Of a stretch of 6,422 nucleotides of DNA, positions 1 through 5,488 are shown piece after piece. The position numbers and the translations under genes were made by a program. The stretch spans positions 1 through 6,422 of the forward strand of contig JACQVM010000025.1 of assembly GCA_016209785.1 (NCBI GenBank), read 5' to 3'. Numbering within the stretch: position 1 is the stretch's first letter; each line of letters starts with the position of its first letter. Source of the stretch: Candidatus Melainabacteria bacterium (GTDB lineage: Bacteria > Cyanobacteriota > Vampirovibrionia > Obscuribacterales > Obscuribacteraceae). The notes under the pieces were generated by a model. It ran no database searches. It worked only from the letters and a program-made list of their open reading frames with translations, and was not told the origin of the DNA.

Positions 1-241
1 CCCCGGTGCAAAATGCCTTGTCCCCTGCGCCAGTTACAACAACCACTGAGATAGCATCATCTAAGCTGGCGTCTTGAAAAGCCTGTGCCATTTCCTTAAG
101 TGTTAAAAGATCAAAGCAATTGAGGATTTCAGGACGATTGATGGTGATAGTTGCTGTGTATTTGGTTTTGCTATAGACAACACGCTGAAAAGCAAATGAG
201 TCTGGTGGAGCGCCGGTCCAATACTTTTCTGTCTGAGGCAT
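1..241 (-). CDS. Enoyl-CoA hydratase/isomerase (crotonase) superfamily protein, N-terminal part
   Basis: Only the first 80 residues are inside the window; the gene runs off the left edge. The frame opens [10 protein letters not shown] and contains the crotonase signature [13 protein letters not shown] (about residues 32-44), an amphipathic helix ([11 protein letters not shown]), and then [16 protein letters not shown] at the edge. This last part is the strand and oxyanion-hole loop of the crotonase fold, which acts on acyl-CoA thioesters. The FCTG at the oxyanion hole, instead of the more usual F(S/A/C)AG, recalls MenB-like enzymes, BadI and the ring-opening hydrolase BamA; this comes from memory of those families. 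It lies 37 nt after the EthD-like gene and is probably co-transcribed with it. Upstream there is only a weak GAGA, so the start is less certain than its neighbours' starts. In this cluster it probably isomerises, hydrates or hydrolyses the oxygenated aryl-CoA product. The catalytic residues lie outside the window, so the exact reaction cannot be assigned. Confidence 0.88.
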   Translation of the reverse strand, partial: MPQTEKYWTGAPPDSFAFQRVVYSKTKYTATITINRPEILNCFDLLTLKEMAQAFQDASLDDAISVVVVTGAGDKAFCTG

Positions 242-278
242 TTGGTGAGTCTCGCAATGATTTCAAGTGATTGCCAAT

Positions 279-605
279 TTAGGAACACGTACAGGTGGGT
301 ATTTTTTCCTCAACTTGAGCAAACATCATGGTCACTAAATCTTTTGCAAAGCCCATTAAGTTCTTGGCTGCCGCCTTTCCTTCTGGTGATGTCATGGCAG
401 CTTTTAAGGCATCCATGTCATCAAAGTAAAGCTCAGCCACCAGATAATACTCTGCTTCTCCTTGAGGAGCACCAAACACTCGAGAAACTTCTATCTTGCG
501 TAAACCTGGCATTTTGCTTGCCAGCGGTATATGGTCTTGAAAGTACTGTTGGTCAAATTCTTGAGGAGTGACTGGGTTCTTATATAGAGCAATGAGTTTA
601 ACCAT
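279..605 (-). CDS. EthD-family small protein
   Basis: This is a 108-residue soluble protein with the ferredoxin-like alpha/beta barrel pattern of the EthD / dimeric alpha-beta barrel superfamily. MVKLIALYKNP forms strand 1. The segment EFDQQYFQDHIPLASKMPGL (residues 16-35) carries the hallmark F..(Y/F)...H......PGL, with His25 as the conserved polar residue. A strand (EAEYYLVAELYF) and a helix with TSPEGKAAAKNL follow. EthD was named from an ethyl tert-butyl ether degradation operon; most homologues have no defined biochemistry, and some relatives act as dimeric isomerases, cyclases or decarboxylases. An ATG 21 nt further upstream (626) is in frame, but 605 is preferred because AAGGGT lies 7 nt before it and the homology begins there. 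It sits between the CoA ligase and the crotonase gene, so a role on an aryl-CoA intermediate is an inference. The C-terminal tail TCTCS has two cysteines and is not part of the fold. Confidence 0.85.
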   Translation of the reverse strand: MVKLIALYKNPVTPQEFDQQYFQDHIPLASKMPGLRKIEVSRVFGAPQGEAEYYLVAELYFDDMDALKAAMTSPEGKAAAKNLMGFAKDLVTMMFAQVEEKIPTCTCS

Positions 606-612
606 ATTTGTT

Positions 613-618
613 ACCCTT
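613..618 (-). promoter_or_regulatory. Ribosome binding site of the EthD-like gene
   Basis: AAGGGT on the minus strand lies 7 nt before the ATG at 605. It favours that start over the in-frame ATG at 626. Confidence 0.6.
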
Positions 619-672
619 GTATGCATACGCGCAATTTTACTTGATCTTCTGCGAGTTTTCTTCTAACGACTA

Positions 673-2037
673 CTAGTTGTATCGACGATCAATAACTCGT
701 ACTGCTTTGCCTTCACTGCGGGCAATTGACTTTGGTGGCAGTAAAGTTACTTGGGCTGTTAGACCCAGGGTTTCCTTTAAGATAGTTGTAATTTTGTTTG
801 TAAGTGCCCTTAACTCTAGATGTCCATCCTCGAAGGTGCCCCAGCGGGTTACTATATTGTCTGTTACTTCTACTTGTACTTCCAGTTTGTCGAGGGCTTT
901 GTCTTTGTCTATCAAGAGTTGGTAGTGTGGTGCCAGCTCTTCAATCTCAAGGAGAAGGGACTCAACTTCAGATGGGTAAAGGTTGACACCACGGACTATG
1001 AGCATGTCATCAAGTCGGGCACGTACCCGCTGCATTCTTACCATGGTACGGCCGCAGACACATGGGTCAGGTAAGAGCATTGACAAGTCACCTGTGCGGT
1101 AGCGTAGAAGTGGTAGAGCCTCCTTGCTGAGGTTTGTTAATACGAGCTCTCCCTCGTTACCAGGCGGCAATGGCTCCCCTGAGACAGGATCGACAATTTC
1201 AGCCAAAAAATGATCTTCCCAAATGTGGAGCCCATTTTTGCCCTCCTTGCACTCCATAGATATTCCTGGCCCAATGATTTCACTAAGACCGTATATATCA
1301 AGTGCAGTAATGTTGAGCTTTTGTTCTATTTGTTGCCGTAAGGCTTCGCTCCATGGCTCAGCTCCCAGGACACCAATTTCTAGCTTAATTGAATTGCAAC
1401 TAAGACCCATTTCTTCTAGAGTGTATGCCAGGTTTAAAGCATATGATGGTGTAGAACACAAAACACGGGCACCTAAGTCTTGCAACAGTAAAACTTGCTG
1501 CTGAGACTTGCCACCAGAGGCTGGCACAACAGTTGTGCCAAGTTTTTCTGCACCATAATGAATGCCAAGCCCACCTGTAAAGAGACCATAGCCATAACTG
1601 TTATGGATTATGTCACCAGGCTCAACGCCAGCAGCAGCAAGGCTACGGGCACATACCTCTGCCCAGATTTCTAGGTCGTTTTTTGTGTAGGCTACTATTG
1701 TAGGTTTGCCCCGTGTGCCTGAAGAGGCATGCAAACGCCTAATTTCAGGTAAAGCTACAGCCAGCAAACCGTATGGGTAGTGGTCGCGCAAATTGGACTT
1801 GTATGTAAATGGAATGCGGTGGATATCAGCAAGACACTTGATGGACTCAGGTGTCACACCTGAGTTTTTTAGCTGTTGCTTAAAAAAAGGAACCTTATGA
1901 AAGACATGCTCTACGACTTGCTGCAAACGTGTAAGTTGCAAAGCTTCGAGCTCAGTTCGTGGCATGCGCTCGAGCTTGCTGTTCCACATAAAAGCCTTGG
2001 GTTGCACCAATGTTGGTACATTAGGAAAGTGGTCCAT
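673..2037 (-). CDS. paaK: Phenylacetate-CoA ligase (PaaK family)
   Basis: A 454-residue adenylate-forming (ANL) enzyme of the PaaK type, which couples phenylacetate or a related aryl acid to CoA with ATP to AMP. It aligns throughout with my memory of E. coli PaaK (437 aa). Motifs, numbered from the chosen Met: P-loop SSGTRGKPT (105-113), YGYGLFTGGLG (148-158), GAEPW (226-230), DIYGLSE (247-253), RYRTGDL (312-318), the hinge region around RLDDMLIVRG (341-350), and the catalytic lysine in RSEGKAVRV (Lys444). Two features stand out: Arg109 in the P-loop where E. coli has Thr, and a DPCVCGRT segment, a C-x-C-G-R variant I recall from some non-proteobacterial PaaK proteins. Two ATGs are adjacent (2040 and 2037). 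The AGAGGT site leaves 1 nt before the first and 4 nt before the second, so 2037 is preferred. It follows the PaaA-like gene by 48 nt and precedes the EthD-like gene by 67 nt. Aryl-acid activation is confident; phenylacetate as the exact substrate is not. Confidence 0.95.
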   Translation of the reverse strand: MDHFPNVPTLVQPKAFMWNSKLERMPRTELEALQLTRLQQVVEHVFHKVPFFKQQLKNSGVTPESIKCLADIHRIPFTYKSNLRDHYPYGLLAVALPEIRRLHASSGTRGKPTIVAYTKNDLEIWAEVCARSLAAAGVEPGDIIHNSYGYGLFTGGLGIHYGAEKLGTTVVPASGGKSQQQVLLLQDLGARVLCSTPSYALNLAYTLEEMGLSCNSIKLEIGVLGAEPWSEALRQQIEQKLNITALDIYGLSEIIGPGISMECKEGKNGLHIWEDHFLAEIVDPVSGEPLPPGNEGELVLTNLSKEALPLLRYRTGDLSMLLPDPCVCGRTMVRMQRVRARLDDMLIVRGVNLYPSEVESLLLEIEELAPHYQLLIDKDKALDKLEVQVEVTDNIVTRWGTFEDGHLELRALTNKITTILKETLGLTAQVTLLPPKSIARSEGKAVRVIDRRYN

Positions 2038-2041
2038 CATA

Positions 2042-2047
2042 ACCTCT
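2042..2047 (-). promoter_or_regulatory. Ribosome binding site of paaK
   Basis: AGAGGT on the minus strand lies 1 nt before the first ATG (2040) and 4 nt before the second (2037). The second ATG therefore has the more workable spacing. Confidence 0.5.
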
Positions 2048-2085
2048 AGAGTGTACCTTGTCGGGGCAAAAAAATTGTCCTTAAC

Positions 2086-2832
2086 TTACCCGACAACATC
2101 TATGGATGGAACGGTCAATCCATAAGACTCCAAAAGTGGCGTAATTTCCTTGTACCATGAGTTACGAACGTCGTCATTATCACGTGATTTAAGTTTGTAC
2201 TTCCGGAAGGTTTGGTTGCTTTGAGTTCCTGCTTTACCAAATACCTTGTTGATTTTAGGAAACCAAAAATTTAAAGCTCTTTGAATGTCAGGCGCGGTTA
2301 GGGGATCGGAGGCTAGTTTCCGTACCCAGGTTTCCCCGTGCCTGACATGCATGAGCTCTTCTTTTTCAATTTGAACCATGGCTGCCGCCCAGGGACCCCA
2401 ACTGCACTGAGCCGCATCTTGAAGCTGGTGCCCAGCAGCCCGATCCATGAGGAAGTTAAACATGACCAGATCTGCCCAAGTCTTAATTGGCTCATAAAAA
2501 ACCTGCATGCGGTTTTTCATCTTGTCTTCATGGATCAACTGATCTACGTTGACACCTAAACGTTCAACTAAGTCATAGATTGCCTTAGCATGCCGAACCT
2601 CATCTTTTACAATGTTGGCCATAGCTAGCTTTTCTGCCACAGTAGGCGCCCCTTCAATCCAGGGTACATAGCCGTATGCGCCTGCCAATTCTGAATCTGC
2701 TTGGGCAATCATGAGCTTAAGCAAGTTTTGCTTGTAGTCCTCGGTAATTTCCTCCACCGAGTCAAGTTGGGCTCCAGAGTTAATTTTCCCCATCATTGTT
2801 TCATGCTTGGAACTTTCATTGACAACAAGCAT
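2086..2832 (-). CDS. paaA: PaaA-like phenylacetyl-CoA epoxidase catalytic subunit (ferritin-like di-iron oxygenase)
   Basis: A 248-residue ferritin-like protein of the phenylacetic-acid catabolism family. It matches E. coli PaaA from memory in consecutive blocks: ADSELAG (Glu48), PWIEGAP, VKDEVRHAK (Glu78 and His81, an ExxH), KTWADLVMFNFLMDRAAGHQ (Asp130), SWGPWAAAMVQIEKEELMH (Glu159 and His162, the second ExxH), and LTVPSID near the end. The carboxylate and histidine set of a di-iron centre is therefore present, so it should be the catalytic rather than the structural (PaaC-like) subunit. PaaA activates O2 to epoxidise the ring of an aryl-CoA ester. The protein is about 60 residues shorter than E. 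coli PaaA (309 aa) and stops just after the LTVP motif, so it lacks the C-terminal extension. The upstream in-frame ATG at 2856 is rejected because AAGAGGAGA precedes the ATG at 2832 with ideal spacing. No PaaB, C, D or E gene is adjacent in the window. Confidence 0.85.
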   Translation of the reverse strand: MLVVNESSKHETMMGKINSGAQLDSVEEITEDYKQNLLKLMIAQADSELAGAYGYVPWIEGAPTVAEKLAMANIVKDEVRHAKAIYDLVERLGVNVDQLIHEDKMKNRMQVFYEPIKTWADLVMFNFLMDRAAGHQLQDAAQCSWGPWAAAMVQIEKEELMHVRHGETWVRKLASDPLTAPDIQRALNFWFPKINKVFGKAGTQSNQTFRKYKLKSRDNDDVRNSWYKEITPLLESYGLTVPSIDVVG

Positions 2833-2837
2833 TGATA

Positions 2838-2846
2838 TCTCCTCTT
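2838..2846 (-). promoter_or_regulatory. Strong ribosome binding site of the PaaA-like gene
   Basis: AAGAGGAGA on the minus strand, with the AGGAGA core 5 nt before the ATG at 2832. It is the best Shine-Dalgarno site seen in the window, and it sets the start eight codons inside the longest open frame. Confidence 0.8.
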
Positions 2847-2880
2847 GGGTTTGCATATTGTTATAGTTGGCCTCAATATA

Positions 2881-3888
2881 TCACCTTGGTTGCTTTTCGG
2901 TAACCTCCCCTCCTACCGGTAGGGTCTGACCACGCCCTTGGGGGCTGACCTTGGTGTGAGGCACAGCCTTGGCAAATGTTTCTACAACAACCAGTGTTTG
3001 ATTAGGATTTCTGGCAATCCCAATCCCTACAAAACGAAACTCATGGTTTAAGATGTTGCCGCGATGATTGTAAGGATCATCGGCCGGTTCGTTCATGAGC
3101 TCATCGTGGGCTTCTTCTGGGGTTAATGCGCCAGAGAGAATGTTTTCAGCCAAGGGGCTGCCAACTCCTGCTTTGTGCAAGCGCTCCTGTGGCCCTTGCC
3201 CTTCTAGGTTCACGTGGCTAAAGTAGTGACGCTTAACCATATCCTCTGCGTGCTCAGTGGCAACCTTGCTTAAGGTTGCATTCAGTTCAAGTGGTGCTAA
3301 AGTTTTGCGCCCACTTGTCTGGGCTCTTTCTATGTTGATTAGCTCAACTATGCGTGCTGCCTGTTCATTAGTGGACTGCGAAGACCCAACCGGTAAGATT
3401 TCGACAGCCTTAAGGTTGTTTTTGTTTGGATTAAGGAAACGGACTTTGTTGTCAATTAACTTATAGGTGTCATTGACCTTTCTGGCAAAGCTCAATTCGA
3501 TGTCTCCTGAGGCAGTTGAAGTCAGTATCTTGTCAATGTCATCTGGGCTTAGTACTGCACGGCCATTAATGGACAAAAGAATATCCCCTGCTTCAAGACC
3601 GGAGGACTCTGCAAGCTCTGAGTTGGCTAGGCGTTGAATCCGCACACCACGATAATTTATGCCAAACATCATGACTGTCTCAGCAATCCCAGATAGAGCC
3701 AATATTGGTGGTTGTTGGGCTAGAGCTCTAGGATTATTTGTTGTAGAATCAGCGTTGCCGGCAGTCATTCCGTTTGCTGGCTTGTCTTGTATAGCTTGTT
3801 GGGCTTGATTGTCCGGTAGCAGCAGTACTAGAACCAACAGCAAGCTGCTTGTCAGAAAGAAAAAACAAAGTTTTGCTAGTTTAGTCAT
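2881..3888 (-). CDS. Exported or membrane-anchored PDZ-CAP domain protein (YkwD/SCP-like)
   Basis: A 335-residue protein. The N-terminus (MTKLAKL followed by a hydrophobic run through LLLVLVLLLP, about residues 1-25) is a signal peptide or uncleaved anchor; no clear A-x-A cleavage site was seen. A low-complexity linker (about 26-60) leads to a PDZ domain (about 65-155) with SSGLEAGDILLSINGRAVLS, the core ligand-loop pattern of bacterial PDZ domains. The C-terminal CAP domain (about 175-310) shows ELINIERA, the HAEDM helix (His213), FSHVN (His225), AENI (Glu248) and NHRGNILN (His275), which are the CAP cavity histidine/glutamate residues. Bacterial CAP proteins act outside the cytoplasm and their biochemistry is mostly undefined. 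An in-frame ATG at 3987 would add 33 residues (MAVTACLNQA...) ahead of the signal peptide; 3888 is chosen because it gives a standard export signal, although its ribosome site is weak. It ends 48 nt before the PaaA-like start, so transcription may continue into that operon. Confidence 0.88.
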   Translation of the reverse strand: MTKLAKLCFFFLTSSLLLVLVLLLPDNQAQQAIQDKPANGMTAGNADSTTNNPRALAQQPPILALSGIAETVMMFGINYRGVRIQRLANSELAESSGLEAGDILLSINGRAVLSPDDIDKILTSTASGDIELSFARKVNDTYKLIDNKVRFLNPNKNNLKAVEILPVGSSQSTNEQAARIVELINIERAQTSGRKTLAPLELNATLSKVATEHAEDMVKRHYFSHVNLEGQGPQERLHKAGVGSPLAENILSGALTPEEAHDELMNEPADDPYNHRGNILNHEFRFVGIGIARNPNQTLVVVETFAKAVPHTKVSPQGRGQTLPVGGEVTEKQPR

Positions 3889-3990
3889 GTCTGCATTATT
3901 CCAGACAACTCGAGCTAAAATCCAAGCGCTTCGTGCCCAAATTTGAGCGCCATTTATTGCTTGGTTGAGACAAGCTGTAACAGCCATTTA

Positions 3991-4020
3991 TTTAAAGCGT
4001 AAGTTCACCCCTGAAGGCAA
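3991..4020 (-). promoter_or_regulatory. Candidate sigma-70-type promoter for the PDZ-CAP gene
   Basis: On the minus strand TTGCCT (4020-4015, 4 of 6 matches to TTGACA) is separated by 18 bp from TTTAAA (3996-3991, 4 of 6 to TATAAT). Transcription would start near 3985, which fits translation from 3888 better than from 3987. Matches this weak occur by chance, so confidence is low. Confidence 0.22.
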
Positions 4021-4029
4021 GTAATTTGG

Positions 4030-4058
4030 TTGAAAAGGGATTTGTTACGGCTTACCAT
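4030..4058 (+). promoter_or_regulatory. Candidate sigma-70-type promoter for the MFS transporter gene
   Basis: TTGAAA (4030-4035, 5 of 6 to TTGACA) is followed after 17 bp by TACCAT (4053-4058, 4 of 6 to TATAAT). A start near 4065 would leave a leader of about 26 nt before the ATG at 4091. Spacing and position are right, but the -10 box is weak. Confidence 0.35.
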
Positions 4059-4090
4059 CGAGTTGGCTGCAATAGATTGGAACAGGCTTA

Positions 4091-5473
4091 ATGTTGCTAG
4101 ACAAGTTAGTGAATGCTAAAGCTGTGAATAACTCTTCTTGGCATGTGCTTTTAGCTACATGGCTAGGGGAACTTTTTGATGGTATGGATGCCTCGATTTT
4201 TGTTCTTGTTCTTTTCCCGGCACTTTCCGAGCTAACTGGTTCAACATCCCACAGCACGATTGGACTTGTGGGCTCTGTGCTTTTAGCTATCTTTATGCTT
4301 GGCTGGGCTTGCGGGGCTGTGGTGTTTGGGATTCTGGCAGACAATATTGGGCGTGCCCGGACACTTGTGGTAACAATTTTGCTTTATGCTATTTGTACCG
4401 GACTTTGTGCGTTGAGCCACAATTGGGGAGAGCTGGCATTTTACCGCTTTCTTGTAGGAGCTGGCATTGGTGGTGAGATTTCCATTGGTGCGGTCATGCT
4501 TTCTGAGTGTTGGCGTGGCTCGGCGCGACTGCATGCGACGGCCGCTATGGGCACCTCATTTGGCTTTGGTTATTTAGTTGCTGCTTTACTGAATCTTGTC
4601 TTGGGCAACCTTGGCTGGCGCTGGCTGTTTTTAGCAGGAGTAGTGCCTGCGCTGGTTACCGTATACATCCGAGCCAAGCTTTCTGAGCCGGAACAGTTTC
4701 AGTTGGTGCGGCAGCTCAAGAGACAGCTTAAGGACAAGCCAAAGTCAGAGCTTACACAAGAAGAAGCTCGCCTGATGGCCTTTACTTTTCCTGAGATATT
4801 TGCCAAGGACAACAGAGGTAAAATTATGGTTGTTGTAGGCTTGGCCAGTACAGCCATAATTGGTTATTGGGCAGTTCTTTCCTGGATTCCAGCATGGGTT
4901 AACCAGCTTACGGGCACTTTGGCGGTACAAGAGCGAAGCACGACAGCCATTGCCATGAATTGTGGAGCTATCTTCTTTGTTGTCTTTGCAGGATTCTTAG
5001 TTCACTGGTTGGGCCGAGTTAATGCCTTTCGTTTTGCTTTCGCGGGAGCGCTCTTGACGGCGTGGGGCATGTTCTTGTCGGTTAAGGCTTTTGGATGGCT
5101 CCTTTTGTTGTGGGTCTTCCTTGTTGGCGGTTTTGCTACGTTGCCTTTTGCCTTTCTCTTTATCTATGTCCCTGAGCTGTTTAATGCCCGAATTCGAGCT
5201 ACTGCTTTTGGCTTTAGCGTGCAAGTAGGCAGGCTAATGGCAGCAGTTGCAGCCCTGGCTGGTGGGCAGCTTATTGCCATGTTTGGTGGCTCGTATGCTG
5301 TGGCAGGCGCGTCAGTAGCTACGATGTACATTATGGGAATTATTGCCTCATTTTTTATGCCAGAAACCAGCGGCGAAGTGGAAGCAGGCTTATCCATTGC
5401 CTCTGCAGTGTTTCCAGAGAATGCATCAGCGCCGGCAGTTGTAACTTGCAATAGGTTAAGCGACAGTTTGTAG
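4091..5473 (+). CDS. MFS transporter, metabolite/aromatic acid:H+ symporter-like
   Basis: A 460-residue major facilitator protein with about 12 hydrophobic segments and a charged central loop (about 195-245, rich in K, E and Q) separating the two six-helix halves. It should sit in the cytoplasmic membrane. TM1 carries GELFDGMDAS (Asp30 and Asp33), the D-G-x-D pattern needed for transport in aromatic-acid symporters such as PcaK and also found in NanT-like carriers. MFS motif A is GILADNIGRARTL (80-92), the TM4 motif is RFLVGAGIGGE (119-129), and the second-half motif is PELFNARIRATAFG (361-374). The C-terminus ends MPETSGE followed by a short cytoplasmic tail. The ATG at 4091 is preceded by a modest AGG 4 nt upstream. 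It is transcribed divergently from the PDZ-CAP gene and the aryl-CoA operon, so uptake of the aromatic acid that PaaK activates is a fair inference. Sugar, sialic acid or other organic acid substrates cannot be excluded. Confidence 0.9.
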   Translation: MLLDKLVNAKAVNNSSWHVLLATWLGELFDGMDASIFVLVLFPALSELTGSTSHSTIGLVGSVLLAIFMLGWACGAVVFGILADNIGRARTLVVTILLYAICTGLCALSHNWGELAFYRFLVGAGIGGEISIGAVMLSECWRGSARLHATAAMGTSFGFGYLVAALLNLVLGNLGWRWLFLAGVVPALVTVYIRAKLSEPEQFQLVRQLKRQLKDKPKSELTQEEARLMAFTFPEIFAKDNRGKIMVVVGLASTAIIGYWAVLSWIPAWVNQLTGTLAVQERSTTAIAMNCGAIFFVVFAGFLVHWLGRVNAFRFAFAGALLTAWGMFLSVKAFGWLLLLWVFLVGGFATLPFAFLFIYVPELFNARIRATAFGFSVQVGRLMAAVAALAGGQLIAMFGGSYAVAGASVATMYIMGIIASFFMPETSGEVEAGLSIASAVFPENASAPAVVTCNRLSDSL

Positions 5474-5488
5474 CATGTGTTGTTAGGC

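Larger units (their letters stand above)
3889..4090. other. Divergent intergenic region between the PDZ-CAP and MFS genes
   Basis: About 200 bp with no confident gene. Codons 3987-3889 on the minus strand stay open in frame with the PDZ-CAP gene but are treated as leader. The region contains weak promoter-like pairs on both strands. It also has a short inverted repeat, TTCA-CCCC-TGAA, at 4004-4015, inside the spacer of the minus-strand pair; this is too short to call an operator. No regulator gene or riboswitch-like fold was recognised. Confidence 0.6.

Noticed and set aside
242..571. 109-codon plus-strand open frame opposite the EthD-like gene
   Set aside because: The opposite strand encodes a recognisable EthD-family protein with a ribosome site; this frame is a shadow.
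2912..2923. Perfect 12-bp palindrome CCTACCGGTAGG near the 3' end of the PDZ-CAP gene
   Set aside because: It is inside coding sequence for the C-terminal tail, has no loop or T-tract, and pairing does not extend further; it could be chance or a restriction-type site.
3889..3987. Extension of the PDZ-CAP protein to the ATG at 3987
   Set aside because: It would put 33 residues before a good signal peptide and has no close ribosome site; the ATG at 3888 gives a normal export signal.
4004..4015. TTCA-CCCC-TGAA inverted repeat as an operator
   Set aside because: Four-base arms are expected by chance and no second copy or regulator gene is seen; it is only mentioned in the intergenic entry.
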